A DNA stretch of 64,000 bases, taken from assembly GCA_943913645.1 (NCBI GenBank), contig CALTYZ010000012.1:10266-74265 (forward strand), given 5' to 3'. The notes beneath the pieces were generated by a model. It saw only the letters and a list, made by a program, of their open reading frames with translations. It was not told the DNA's origin and did no database searches. This document shows positions 50,735 through 59,948 of this stretch, piece after piece (the stretch's first letter is position 1; each line of letters starts with the position of its first letter). The translations under genes were made by a program, and so were the position numbers. The stretch is from an uncultured Corynebacterium sp. (GTDB taxonomy: Bacteria > Actinomycetota > Actinomycetes > Mycobacteriales > Mycobacteriaceae).

Positions 50735-52243
50735 ATGAGCGACCGCATCGCCCACGCCCAGCTTCGGGGCAAGGTCATGTCCGCCGAAGAGGCTGTAGAG
50801 TACATCGAGCACGGCCACAAGGTGGGTATCTCCGGCTTTACCGGGGCCGGCTACCCCAAGGCAATGCCCGGCGCCATCGCGGAGAAGGCGAAGGCCGCAC
50901 ACGAACGCGGCCAGGACTTCTCCATCGACCTGTTCACCGGCGCATCCACTGCACCTGAGTGTGACGGCGTCCTGGCAGAAGCAGGCGCGCTTCGCTTCCG
51001 CATGCCATACCAATCAGACCCCACCATGCGAAACGCCATCAATGCGGGAAGCATGAAATTTCAAGACATTCACCTGTCTCACTCCGGCATGATGGTCGAG
51101 CAAGGCTTCTTCGGCGATCTTGACGTTGCCATTGTTGAGGCGGTGCGCATTACTGAAGACGGCAACATCGTCCCGTCTTCCTCGGTCGGCAACTCGGTGG
51201 AGTTCCTTCACGCCGCCAAGAAGATCATCATTGAGGTCAACTCGTGGCAGTCCGAAGAACTCGAAGGCATGCACGACATCTGGACTGTGCCGCCGCTGCC
51301 GAACCGGGTGCCGATCCCGATCACGAAAGCCGGGGACCGCATCGGCACCACCTACATCGAGATCGACCCTGAGCGCGTTGTTGCCGTCATTGAGACCGAT
51401 GATCCAGACCGCAACGCCCCGTTCAAAGCACCCGATGAGGTCTCTGCACAGATCGCCGGCAACTTCCTCGACTTCTTGGAAAATGAGGTGAAATTTGGGC
51501 GCCTCACCTACGACGGCTACGTCATGCAATCGGGTGTGGGCAACGTGCCAAACGCCGTGATGGCGGGTCTGATGGATTCCAAGTTTGAGAAGATCCAGGC
51601 ATACACCGAGGTCATCCAGGACGGCATGGTTGATCTGATCGACGCCGGCAAGATGACCGTTGCCTCCGCAACTTCGTTCTCACTGTCTCCGGAGTACGCA
51701 GAGAAGATGAACAAAGAGGCGTCGCGCTACCGCGAGTCGATCATCCTGCGCCCGCAGACCATCTCCAACCACCCGGAGGTCATTCGCCGTACCGGTCTTA
51801 TCGCCTCAAACGGCATGATTGAGGCAGACATCTATGGCAACGCCAACTCCACCCACATCAACGGCTCGCGTTTGATGAATGCTCTCGGCGGCTCGGGCGA
51901 TTTCACCCGCAACGCCTACATCTCGTCGTTCATCTCCCCGTCGATTGCCAAAGACGGCGCCATTTCGGCGATCGTGCCAATGGTTTCACACGTTGACCAC
52001 ACCGAGCACGATGCGATGGTGTTCATTACTGAATACGGTGTGGCAGACCTGCGTGGGCTTGCACCGCGCGACCGTGTGGCAAAGATGATCTCCATCGCCC
52101 ACCCGTCGTACCGCCCACTGCTGGAGGAGTATGTTGAGCTGGCTTCGAAGTGCAAGTACCAGCAGACACCGCATGACTTGAAGCACGCCTTCGACTTCCA
52201 CCAACGCATCGAAGAAACCGGCACCATGCAAAAGCAGGCTTAG
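50735..52243 (+). CDS. actA: Succinyl-CoA:acetate CoA-transferase / acetyl-CoA hydrolase family
   Basis: The 502 residues match the class I CoA-transferase family with GKVMSAEEAVEYIEHGHKVG, ISGFTGAGYPKAMP, the GVGNVPNAV oxyanion loop and the catalytic Glu in YTEVIQDGMVDLI. The C. glutamicum homologue ActA transfers CoA between succinyl-CoA, acetate and related acids. AGAGAGGAA lies before ATG 50735. A strong terminator follows. Confidence 0.92.
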   Translation: MSDRIAHAQLRGKVMSAEEAVEYIEHGHKVGISGFTGAGYPKAMPGAIAEKAKAAHERGQDFSIDLFTGASTAPECDGVLAEAGALRFRMPYQSDPTMRNAINAGSMKFQDIHLSHSGMMVEQGFFGDLDVAIVEAVRITEDGNIVPSSSVGNSVEFLHAAKKIIIEVNSWQSEELEGMHDIWTVPPLPNRVPIPITKAGDRIGTTYIEIDPERVVAVIETDDPDRNAPFKAPDEVSAQIAGNFLDFLENEVKFGRLTYDGYVMQSGVGNVPNAVMAGLMDSKFEKIQAYTEVIQDGMVDLIDAGKMTVASATSFSLSPEYAEKMNKEASRYRESIILRPQTISNHPEVIRRTGLIASNGMIEADIYGNANSTHINGSRLMNALGGSGDFTRNAYISSFISPSIAKDGAISAIVPMVSHVDHTEHDAMVFITEYGVADLRGLAPRDRVAKMISIAHPSYRPLLEEYVELASKCKYQQTPHDLKHAFDFHQRIEETGTMQKQA

Positions 52244-52260
52244 GCCATCTGCTGGTGATT

Positions 52261-52292
52261 ACCCTGCCCGCTACGTAGTGGGCAGGGTTTTT
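52261..52292 (+). terminator. Intrinsic terminator of actA
   Basis: ACCCTGCCC (52261-52269) pairs with GGGCAGGGT (52280-52288); the loop contains the self-complementary CTACGTAG, and the stem is followed by a T-run. It lies 18 bp after the actA stop and separates it from the metal ABC cassette. Confidence 0.95.
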
Positions 52293-52397
52293 CTTCGATC
52301 GATGCAGTTGATCGCCGAGGCGACTGACTTCAGAGTGAATCCTTGCTGTGTTACCTGTTCATGATGGCTGGGGTGGTGCGATCCGGTTGTAGGATTG

Positions 52398-52413
52398 AGA
52401 TTCAATTGAATCT
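52398..52413. promoter_or_regulatory. Perfect 16-bp palindrome before the metal/cofactor ABC operon
   Basis: AGATTCAATTGAATCT is a perfect palindrome located 24-39 bp upstream of the binding-protein ATG, inside the presumed promoter (TTGAGA at 52395, GATTAT at 52416). ArsR-type repressors bind AT-rich palindromes of this kind; the operon ends with an ArsR-type gene. Operator function is inferred. Confidence 0.6.
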
Positions 52414-52436
52414 TTGATTATTGGGGGGTCAGACGT

Positions 52437-53438
52437 ATGCGCAACATGTTGCCGCTTGTCGCTGTGGTACTTATACCCGTGCTCATGAGCTGCTCACCTC
52501 CAGCCGCACAGGAAGACGTCCAAGTGGAGAGGGAAGGGGTCGCCGTACATCTCGAAAATTGCGGGGTGGCCTACGATGTCGCCACACCTGTCAATCGTGC
52601 AGTGACTACTGAGCAAGGCGCGACCGATACCTTACTTTTGTTGGGCGCAGCCAACCAGATCGCCGGGACGGGTCACCAAAAAGATGCGCCCCCAACGGGG
52701 TATGAGGAAGTAGCGGCAGATCTGCAGGTGCTGTCTCCGAGTGTCCCCACCGCTGAGCAGATCAGAGCAGTAGATGCGGACTTTATTTATTCCCCCTTTG
52801 ATTCTGTCTGGACACCCGACTCGGTGGGCACGCGTCAAGAGTGGCAAGCGCTCGGCGTTGCAACGTACCAAAGCAACACCCAATGTCCGAACAACGCCGG
52901 AAATCAGGGAAAGAGTCAGTTTGAACTTTTGGAGCGTGATTTTGCGGAACTCGGAAGTATTTTCGGCCGTCAGGAGGAAGCTCGAAAACTGATCGAGCAA
53001 CAACGTGCGTCGCTCAACAGGGCGCGTGAGTCCAAAGCGCCAAAAGGTACAACGTTCGTTTTGCTCTATTCCACCATTGGCGGGCAACCCTACGTTGCTG
53101 GAGGCGCGTCGATCGTCACTGAGATGGGCGATGCTGTCGGGATGACGAACGCTTTTGACGACGTGGGAGAGGAATGGCCGCAAGTCTCATGGGAGGCAAT
53201 TGCAGAAGCGAATCCAGATGTGATTATTCTTGCGGACCTCCCAGTACGAGGTAAGCCGGGGGACAGGTGGGAAGACAAAGTTGAGTCGTTGCAAAACACT
53301 CCGGGAACGAGCGAACTCGAGGCGGTCCGGAATCACCGGTACATCGTTGTGAACGCAGTCGACACCTCCGCGGGCGGTCGGGCCTATCAAGCAGTTGATG
53401 CCATCGCAGATGCAGTTCGCCAGGGTGTGGCCGAATAG
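52437..53438 (+). CDS. ABC transporter substrate-binding lipoprotein (BtuF/FecB-type)
   Basis: The 333 residues have a signal peptide with lipobox LMSCSP, then the two-lobe class III fold: VHLENCGVAYDVATPVNRAV, LLLLGAANQIAGTGH, TAEQIRAVDADFIYSP, WPQVSWEAIAEANPDVIILAD. This fold binds siderophores, heme, cobalamin or metal chelates. The ligand cannot be read from sequence. GGGGGG precedes the ATG. Its operon faces the urease operon, which makes nickel (chelate) a candidate. Confidence 0.88.
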   Translation: MRNMLPLVAVVLIPVLMSCSPPAAQEDVQVEREGVAVHLENCGVAYDVATPVNRAVTTEQGATDTLLLLGAANQIAGTGHQKDAPPTGYEEVAADLQVLSPSVPTAEQIRAVDADFIYSPFDSVWTPDSVGTRQEWQALGVATYQSNTQCPNNAGNQGKSQFELLERDFAELGSIFGRQEEARKLIEQQRASLNRARESKAPKGTTFVLLYSTIGGQPYVAGGASIVTEMGDAVGMTNAFDDVGEEWPQVSWEAIAEANPDVIILADLPVRGKPGDRWEDKVESLQNTPGTSELEAVRNHRYIVVNAVDTSAGGRAYQAVDAIADAVRQGVAE

Positions 53439-54445
53439 TGCGTGCCCGAAGTGTCAGCTGGGTGGGCGGCATTATCCTGCTCATCGTGGTCATGGGCGCA
53501 TCGCTTACGTTTGGCTCTCGCTCCCTCAGCCCAGCAGAGGTGTGGGGTGTGCTTACCCATTCGACAGGGCTGTTTGTTGATCCCCGATTCCCGGAGCCCT
53601 CTCCCATGCGGCGTTCGATCTTTGTGGATCTGCGGCTGCCGCGGGTCCTTCTCGCGGCGATCATCGGGGCGGTACTCGCCGTCTGCGGGTCAGCCATGCA
53701 GGCCATCACGCACAACGAGCTGGCAGATCCGTACCTGTTGGGCGTTTCAGCAGGAGCTTCGACAGGAGCGGTGTGCGCGATTGTGTTTTCATCCTGGGCA
53801 TGGGGGGTGACCGCCGGAGCGATCGTTGGCGCGGTGATGGCATTCATGTTGCTCATGGCCCTGCTTGGCCGATCCAGCCCGGCACCGTCTCGGGTCGTCT
53901 TGACTGGTGTTTTAGTGGGCTTCTTTTTTCAGGCACTGACGTCCCTAGTGATCACGGCATCTGGAGATGAAGACTCTGCGCGTGGCGTGATGTTTTGGAT
54001 GCTCGGGGTGTTGAGTGCAGCACGGTGGGAGAGTGTGTGGGCTGCCGTGCTGGTCGGGGCAGTCGGGTGCACGCTGCTATGGAGCCTGTCACGTTATCTC
54101 GATGCGCTCACACTTGGCGACGACACAGCTGCCACGATGGGTGTGCCCGTGACGGTGACGCGCTATACCGTGTTGATTTGCGTCTCATGTCTTACGGCGG
54201 TCACAGTCGCCGCTGCTGGCGCGATCGGGTTTGTCGGCCTGGTGGTGCCACACGCCGCGCGGGTTCTTGTTGGTCCTGCGCATAGGAAACTCATCCCAAG
54301 CGCGGCGCTAGTGGGAGCTATTTTCCTCGTGATCGCTGATGCGCTCGGACATGAAGCGTTTGCGCCCCAGGAGTTGCCGGTCGGGGTCATGACCGCGTTG
54401 ATCGGAGTTCCCGCCTTTTTCCTTATTGCCCGAGGCCGTCTATGA
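53438..54445 (+). CDS. FecCD-family ABC permease
   Basis: The 335 residues have about ten helices and the family motifs LRLPRVLLAAIIGAVLAVCG, SAMQAITHNELADPYLLGVS, and AGAIGFVGLVVPHAARVLVG, with ALGHEAFAPQELPVGVMTALIG near the end. The GTG start shares one base with the preceding stop. It forms the channel of the importer. Confidence 0.92.
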   Translation: MRARSVSWVGGIILLIVVMGASLTFGSRSLSPAEVWGVLTHSTGLFVDPRFPEPSPMRRSIFVDLRLPRVLLAAIIGAVLAVCGSAMQAITHNELADPYLLGVSAGASTGAVCAIVFSSWAWGVTAGAIVGAVMAFMLLMALLGRSSPAPSRVVLTGVLVGFFFQALTSLVITASGDEDSARGVMFWMLGVLSAARWESVWAAVLVGAVGCTLLWSLSRYLDALTLGDDTAATMGVPVTVTRYTVLICVSCLTAVTVAAAGAIGFVGLVVPHAARVLVGPAHRKLIPSAALVGAIFLVIADALGHEAFAPQELPVGVMTALIGVPAFFLIARGRL

Positions 54446-55218
54446 GCTTGGCGGTGCAAGGGCTGACCGTTCGTCTTGGTTCGCGGACGGTGCTTGACGG
54501 GATCACATTCAATCTGGAAAAACCTGGGCTATACGGGTTGGTTGGACCTAATGGGGCAGGTAAATCAACGTTGATCAAGGCGGTCGGCGGCATTCTTCCA
54601 TACAGCGGTGAAGTGCGTGTGGGTGGTGCAAATTTACAAGCTCTCAACTCTGCGCAGCGCGCCCGCGAGATTGCATACGTCGCTCAGAACACAAGTGTCA
54701 ACACCACGATGTCGGTCGAGGAGGTAGTTGCGCTTGGCAGTAGTGTCCCTCGGGGGCTCTTTCATAGCTGTGCCGCTGATGCTGTGCGGGTGCGTCGTTG
54801 CCTCGAACAAGTTGACGCGTACGACCTTGCAACACGGTCAGTTGCTGAGCTGTCTGGCGGCCAGCTGCAAAGAGTGATGGTGGCGCGGGCGCTTACACAG
54901 CAGGCGGGCATTTTACTGTGCGACGAACCGACCAGCAGCCTTGATTTACGACACCAGTTTGAGCTGCTTGACCTGCTACGTGAGGTTGCTGAGCGCGATG
55001 GAACGATTGTCCTGATCGCGCTGCATGCTCTTGATTTGGCAGCGAGGTACTGCGACCGGGTGGCTGTACTCGATGGGGGAGGAGGGGTAGCTGCGGCCGG
55101 TTCCCCGCGCAAGGTGCTCACCACCACACTCATGGAAACTGTCTTCGGCGTGTACACACGGTTTGTTGAATCCGAAAATGGGTACCTACTCGTCGATATA
55201 CTGGGGCCCGTTGACTGA
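54442..55218 (+). CDS. ABC transporter ATPase (FecE/BtuD-type)
   Basis: The 258 residues have Walker A GPNGAGKST, a Q-loop at IAYVAQNTSVN, signature ELSGGQLQRVMVARAL, Walker B ILLCDEPTSSLD and an H-loop region LIALHALDLAARYCDRV. The ATG overlaps the permease stop by 4 bp. It completes the importer. Confidence 0.93.
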   Translation: MSLAVQGLTVRLGSRTVLDGITFNLEKPGLYGLVGPNGAGKSTLIKAVGGILPYSGEVRVGGANLQALNSAQRAREIAYVAQNTSVNTTMSVEEVVALGSSVPRGLFHSCAADAVRVRRCLEQVDAYDLATRSVAELSGGQLQRVMVARALTQQAGILLCDEPTSSLDLRHQFELLDLLREVAERDGTIVLIALHALDLAARYCDRVAVLDGGGGVAAAGSPRKVLTTTLMETVFGVYTRFVESENGYLLVDILGPVD

Positions 55219-55247
55219 GCACACGCAGAGCACGCACGGGGAGAGCG

Positions 55248-55574
55248 ATGCGCAACTTGGATGACAACTTCAATGTCGCCGCCCGATGGCAGCCGACGTT
55301 TCGAATCTTGGGTGACTTGACCCGGTTACGTGTGCTCAGTGCAATCCACTTTGAGGGCCCGTTTGCGTTGACCGTGAGTGAGCTTGCACAGCATACGGAG
55401 CTTCATCACGCCACGGTGTCAGCAGCCCTGCGCTCTATGGAGCAAAGTGGAACGGTGACCTCGAAGCGCAACGGGCGCACGATGCTCTACGCGATCGCAG
55501 ACGAGCAGGTGCATCATCTCTTGCATGTCATCGGGACAAATCATCGGGCAGCTAATTCTGACGTAGATCGATAG
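55248..55574 (+). CDS. ArsR-type winged-helix regulator
   Basis: The 108 residues have an ArsR-like domain: FRILGDLTRLRVLSAIHFEG, then TVSELAQHTELHHATVSAAL as the helix-turn-helix, then SKRNGRTMLYAIADEQ as the wing. The C-terminal helix DEQVHHLLHVIGTNHRAA is rich in His, as in Ni/Co/Zn sensors with helix-5 sites, but I cannot match an exact ligand pattern. It lies 29 bp after the ATPase gene with GGGGAGAG before ATG. Probably represses the importer through the palindrome at 52398. The 3' end overlaps ureD convergently by 23 bp. Confidence 0.8.
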   Translation: MRNLDDNFNVAARWQPTFRILGDLTRLRVLSAIHFEGPFALTVSELAQHTELHHATVSAALRSMEQSGTVTSKRNGRTMLYAIADEQVHHLLHVIGTNHRAANSDVDR

Positions 55575-56406
55575 CACCTTGCCCGCGACTGGTGTACCGC
55601 ACGAGGTTCGCCGCAGCGAGAATAAGACCCATAAGGTCTTCACTACGAGTTCCGAGTGCGCGCAGGATGAAACCGGGGCAGTCGGTGCGACTCACCGAAG
55701 CACGCAGCCCACTGTCTCGTACCAGCTTGATCACGTTCTGCATGACTTCCTCAGTGACGTGCGGATCAAGGCAAATCGCACTCGCGAGATGCGTGCACCC
55801 TCCGAGGTAGAACTGTCCTGCCACTGGAATAGATTCTTCCGATGGCACAAGACGGAGATTATCCACCACGAGCGGCTGAGTGTTGAGATTGATCACTGTT
55901 TTCAGACGTGCTTCTCGGTAACTGAAACGCCGTCCGTCGGGTGACCACCCTGGGGTGATGATCTCTGAGAGGAACACACTGCTGTCAGGTTCTATCTCGA
56001 CGGTGATGTTCTGCGCATACTCTGCGTCTTCATAAAGGATCAGCGGGTTCGGTATGTACTCTAAAGTGGCGCCGGCGCTGATCCGGAAGTCAACGTCTTG
56101 GACGACGCTACAGCCCGGTGTGCGGTACACCTTGGTCGCTGCCTGGTCAGAGAGTAGCGCAGAAGCGCCGGGGTCGATACCAATGTCCACCCGGTAATAG
56201 TCGCCGCCGACGTAGCCTCCGCCAGGGTTGACAATGATGTAGAACACCTGCCCTGAGTCATCAAGGTAATGGGGGCGGATGACTTTCAAGGCCCGGGTGT
56301 GAAACTGATCCAATGCGACCGAGCGCTGTCCAGAGACGCCGATTCGAAGGCGAAGATCCCCAGTAGGTTCCACGCTAACGGTCCAAATCTTGCATAAGCA
56401 CGTCAT
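55552..56406 (-). CDS. ureD: Urease accessory protein UreD
   Basis: UreD (UreH) is the scaffold for the apo-urease activation complex with UreF and UreG. The 284 residues from ATG 56406 include TGDLRLRIGVSGQRSVALDQF, NPGGGYVGGDYYRVDIGIDPGAS, LLSDQAATKVYRT, LEYIPNPLILYEDAEY and EIITPGW, all typical. Starts at GTG 56373 or ATG 56442 are alternatives. Last gene of the urease operon. Confidence 0.92.
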   Translation of the reverse strand: MTCLCKIWTVSVEPTGDLRLRIGVSGQRSVALDQFHTRALKVIRPHYLDDSGQVFYIIVNPGGGYVGGDYYRVDIGIDPGASALLSDQAATKVYRTPGCSVVQDVDFRISAGATLEYIPNPLILYEDAEYAQNITVEIEPDSSVFLSEIITPGWSPDGRRFSYREARLKTVINLNTQPLVVDNLRLVPSEESIPVAGQFYLGGCTHLASAICLDPHVTEEVMQNVIKLVRDSGLRASVSRTDCPGFILRALGTRSEDLMGLILAAANLVRYTSRGQGAIDLRQN

Positions 56407-56989
56407 GTCGCAACCACTGAAGGACTTCTTCAAGGCCCTCATCGGTTTTCAGGTTAGTGAAAATGAATGGCTTGTCCCCTCGAAACACACGAGAGTCGTT
56501 GCGCATGACTTCAAGGTCGGCGCCGACGTAGGGGGCAAGGTCCGTTTTGTTGATGACAAAGAGGTCAGACTTGATCATCCCCTGGCCGGCCTTCCGGGGA
56601 ATTTTCTCACCTTGTGCGACATCGATGACGTAAATCGAGAAGTCAACGAGTTCTGGGCTGAAAGTTGCCGAGAGATTGTCGCCACCTGATTCAATGAACA
56701 CCAGCTCGAGGTCGGGGTGGCGCTCGCACAATGTCTCGAAGGCAGATTCATTCATGGAGGTGTCTTCACGGATCGCGGTGTGTGGGCACCCTCCGGTTTC
56801 GACACCGATGATGCGATCTTCGGGCAGCACGCTTTCTCGGCCGAGAATCTTCGCGTCCTCTGTCGTATAGATATCGTTTGTGATCGCGGCCGTTGACACT
56901 TCTCCGTCAAGGGCTCGGGTTATACGTTCTACGAGCGCTGTTTTGCCTGCTCCGACTGGGCCGCCGATGCCGACTTTTAGGACTGTCAT
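56375..56989 (-). CDS. ureG: Urease accessory GTPase UreG
   Basis: The 204 residues have the P-loop GIGGPVGAGKTALVERI, the nickel-binding VETGGCPHTAIRED (Cys-Pro-His), and FIESGGDNLSATFSPEL, VINKTDLAPYVGAD. UreG delivers nickel to urease in a GTP-dependent way. It lies 12 bp after ureF. Confidence 0.97.
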   Translation of the reverse strand: MTVLKVGIGGPVGAGKTALVERITRALDGEVSTAAITNDIYTTEDAKILGRESVLPEDRIIGVETGGCPHTAIREDTSMNESAFETLCERHPDLELVFIESGGDNLSATFSPELVDFSIYVIDVAQGEKIPRKAGQGMIKSDLFVINKTDLAPYVGADLEVMRNDSRVFRGDKPFIFTNLKTDEGLEEVLQWLRHDVLMQDLDR

Positions 56990-57001
56990 GTGTGATGTCT
57001 C

Positions 57002-57748
57002 CTATGAGATAAACATTCGTGTATGGAGGTACTCGTGCTCCATTTGGCTGATTTCTAGGTTGGGGACCGTCACCCCGAGGTCGCCCGGGCTATGGTGCAG
57101 CGTGGCTTGCGCAGCTTGTTTGATCAGCGGATAGCTTTCTACCAGCACGCGCTGCCCAGTGTCTTGTCCGAGGGGTATTGCGCGGACAGCGTTCTGGGTC
57201 ATCGAGGCGGCGAGTTGGAACAACAATGCTTGTACCCCGACGTTGGTAGGGATCTCACGCGACCGCAACACTAGTCCTGCTGCGATACCCGGGTTGCCAT
57301 GAAGGGCTTTGATCTGAACCGACGAGTCGTACCACGCCACGTGAGGGTCATCGGGCGCGATAATCGTGCCAATGCGAGCCATGCGTTTGCCCATTGCGCT
57401 CATCGACGAGCGGATCTGACGCGGTGCTTGGCTTGCATAGCAGAGGTTGTCGAGGTGTCCAAGCTGGTCGTGCGCCTCATCGGTGGCTGGCAGCCCCATC
57501 GCTATGCGCAACGCAAGCGCTTCGTTATAGCTGGCCTGCCAAAGATATGCTTTCAACCAGGCACGAAAAGTAGCCGCGTCGGTGATCACACCACTGTCGA
57601 TCCACTCCTCCATCCCGGCAGAATGCGCGAACCCGCCTGTGGGCAATGCGGAGTCAGTGAGGTGCCAGAGTGTCAACAGAGCAGAATTTGAAAGCTCACC
57701 TAGTTGAGCGCCGGGAACCTCAACGCGCTCAGTGTGTGTGTTCAGCAT
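57002..57748 (-). CDS. ureF: Urease accessory protein UreF
   Basis: The 248 residues contain WHLTDSALPTGGFAHSAGME, the UreF signature, and a helical body ending GVTVPNLEISQMEHEYLHTRMFIS. UreF binds UreD and recruits UreG. It overlaps ureE by 20 bp. Confidence 0.95.
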   Translation of the reverse strand: MLNTHTERVEVPGAQLGELSNSALLTLWHLTDSALPTGGFAHSAGMEEWIDSGVITDAATFRAWLKAYLWQASYNEALALRIAMGLPATDEAHDQLGHLDNLCYASQAPRQIRSSMSAMGKRMARIGTIIAPDDPHVAWYDSSVQIKALHGNPGIAAGLVLRSREIPTNVGVQALLFQLAASMTQNAVRAIPLGQDTGQRVLVESYPLIKQAAQATLHHSPGDLGVTVPNLEISQMEHEYLHTRMFIS

Positions 57749-58208
57749 GACGGAATGGCGCCGGCATCACGACTGCTTCACGGGAGTAGTCGATGTCATT
57801 GTGGTCCAAGTAGTGCTCAACGGTGTGGTCATAACGTACGATCATCGCGCCGTCTCCCATGTCTGGTCCGAGCGTATCGGCAGGCCCAAAGAACTGTGCC
57901 TGCAGGTGGCGGTTTCCTAAGGTGTGCGCGACCGAGAGCGCCTCGCGGATTGAGTGCGGTCGGATGATCAGAACGTCAACCGGGAGCGAACGAACAATGT
58001 AGGCAGTGTTGTCGGTGAGCGCGAGGACATCCCCGTCGTTGAGTTCGCCTGTCGTAGAGTCAAGCCTGAGCGCGATTTCCTCGCCTGATAACGATCTCAC
58101 TCGCTGCACCCGCTTGAGGCGGGATTCATTATCTAGCTCTACATAGTCGACGCGCCGCCCACCGTAGGCGACCGTTCCAGCCCGACCAGCGATTTGCGAA
58201 ACAATCAT
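57729..58208 (-). CDS. ureE: Urease accessory nickel chaperone UreE
   Basis: The 159 residues have the UreE N-domain (RVDYVELDNESRLKRVQRVRS, LRLDSTTGELNDGDVLAL) and the C-terminal metal-binding domain with GNRHLQAQF and YDHTVEHYL. It ends with a short RHAEHTH tail, shorter than the poly-His tails of some UreE proteins. Supplies nickel for activation. Confidence 0.94.
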   Translation of the reverse strand: MIVSQIAGRAGTVAYGGRRVDYVELDNESRLKRVQRVRSLSGEEIALRLDSTTGELNDGDVLALTDNTAYIVRSLPVDVLIIRPHSIREALSVAHTLGNRHLQAQFFGPADTLGPDMGDGAMIVRYDHTVEHYLDHNDIDYSREAVVMPAPFRHAEHTH

Positions 58209-58220
58209 TTTAATTCCTTA

Positions 58221-59933
58221 CTAGAAGAGGAAGTAACGCTGCGCCAGCGGCAATTCCGTAGCCGGTTCGGACGAGATCAGCTCTCCGTCGACGCGCACGT
58301 CGTAGGTTTGCGGGTCCACCTCAATGTCGGGCATCGCATCGTTGAAAATCATGTCTTTCTTCCCAATCTCACGCGTATTAAACGCAGGTAAGAATCGGCG
58401 CCGCATATTAAGCGCATCTGGGAGTCCAGCGCGGATAGATGCCTGTGAAAGGAAGGTCACTGAGGTGCGGTGCGCGAGGTGGCCGTGGGCTGCCCAGCTG
58501 TAGGCGAGCGTCTGCGGCTGCGGGGTAGAGATCGATGCGTTCGCGTCACCCATTGTTGATCGCACGACGAAGCCGCTTTTGAGAACAATGTCTGGCTTCA
58601 CACCGAAGAACGCAGGATCCCAGATGACCAAGTCTGCAAGCTTGCCTTCCTCCACCGAGCCCACGCTGTCAGAGATGCCGGCGGCGATCGCCGGGTTGAT
58701 CGTGTACTTCGCAATGTATCGCTTGATCCGGTTATTATCGCTGAGCTCAGAGTCACCCTCCAGTGGCCCTCGTTGCTGCTTCATTCGGTGCGCTACCTGC
58801 CAGGTGCGTAAGACGACCTCACCCACGCGGCCCATTGCCTGGGAGTCTGATGAGGTGATTGAGAGCACCCCCATATCGTGCAGCACATCTTCTGCAGCAA
58901 TTGTTTCTGCTCGGATTCGCGAGTCGGCGAAGGCCACATCCTCAGGCAAGTTCGGATCCAGGTGGTGGCATTCCATGATCATGTCAATATGCTCGTCAAC
59001 TGTGTCCACCGTGTAGGGCAGCGTGGGATTTGTGGACGCGGGAAGCACATTAGAAAGTCCAGCGACTTTGATGATGTCAGGTGCGTGCCCGCCTCCGGCG
59101 CCTTCCGTGTGGAAGGTGTGAATTGTTCGCCCGGCGATTGCGCGTATCGTGTTGTCTACGAACCCACCCTCATTGAGCGTATCGGTGTGGATTGCCACCT
59201 GGACGTCCATCTCGTCGGCCACAGAGAGTGCAACGTCGATCGCATTTGCTGTAGCGCCCCAATCTTCGTGGACTTTCAGGCCGATTGCGCCGGCTTTCAC
59301 CTGCTCGCGCAGCAAGTTCGGACTTGAGGAGTGGCCTTTGCCGAGAAAACCGACGTTAATAGGCAAGTGTTCGGAAGCTTGGATCATGGCTTTGAGGTTG
59401 ACCGGTCCCGGTGTGCATGTTGTTGCTTTTGTGCTCTCTGTCGGCCCAACCCCGCCACCAATCAATGTTGTGGTGCCGTTATCCAGGGCCGCTTCGATCT
59501 GATCTGGCGAGATGAAGTGCACATGGGTATCCACTGCTCCCGCGGTCAGTATCTTGCCTTCCCCGCTGATGACCTCGGTGGATACGCCGATGATGATTTC
59601 CATGTCCTGTTGGATGTCGGGGTTTCCCGCATTTCCAATCTTCATGATGAGGCCATCTTTCACCGCCACGTCGGCGATGTAGATGCCGGTGTAATCCACA
59701 ACCATGATGTTGGTGATGATCAGATCGGGAATATTCTCCGTCGATGACGGACGGGAGTATTGCCCCATGCCGTCGCGGATGACCTTACCTCCGCCGAACG
59801 TTATCTCCTCGCCATAGACGATTCGGTGCTCCTCGACACGTGCGATCAGATCTGTATCGGCCAGACGGACTCCGTCGCCGTCGGTAGGTCCGTAGAGTTC
59901 TGCGTACTTGCTGTGGCTCATCTCAAAAGACAT
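58221..59933 (-). CDS. ureC: Urease alpha subunit UreC
   Basis: This is the catalytic subunit that hydrolyses urea to ammonia and carbamate at a dinuclear nickel site. The 570 residues have the HVHFI metal motif (GAVDTHVHFISPDQIE), the carbamylated lysine in GLKVHEDWGATANAID, HTFHTEGAGGGHAPD, MECHHLDPNLPEDV (active-site flap) and the metal ligand region SSDSQAMGRVGEV. All key residues appear intact, so urease should be active. GGAGAG precedes the ATG. Confidence 0.98.
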   Translation of the reverse strand: MSFEMSHSKYAELYGPTDGDGVRLADTDLIARVEEHRIVYGEEITFGGGKVIRDGMGQYSRPSSTENIPDLIITNIMVVDYTGIYIADVAVKDGLIMKIGNAGNPDIQQDMEIIIGVSTEVISGEGKILTAGAVDTHVHFISPDQIEAALDNGTTTLIGGGVGPTESTKATTCTPGPVNLKAMIQASEHLPINVGFLGKGHSSSPNLLREQVKAGAIGLKVHEDWGATANAIDVALSVADEMDVQVAIHTDTLNEGGFVDNTIRAIAGRTIHTFHTEGAGGGHAPDIIKVAGLSNVLPASTNPTLPYTVDTVDEHIDMIMECHHLDPNLPEDVAFADSRIRAETIAAEDVLHDMGVLSITSSDSQAMGRVGEVVLRTWQVAHRMKQQRGPLEGDSELSDNNRIKRYIAKYTINPAIAAGISDSVGSVEEGKLADLVIWDPAFFGVKPDIVLKSGFVVRSTMGDANASISTPQPQTLAYSWAAHGHLAHRTSVTFLSQASIRAGLPDALNMRRRFLPAFNTREIGKKDMIFNDAMPDIEVDPQTYDVRVDGELISSEPATELPLAQRYFLF

Positions 59934-59948
59934 CGTTTTGGTCTCTCC

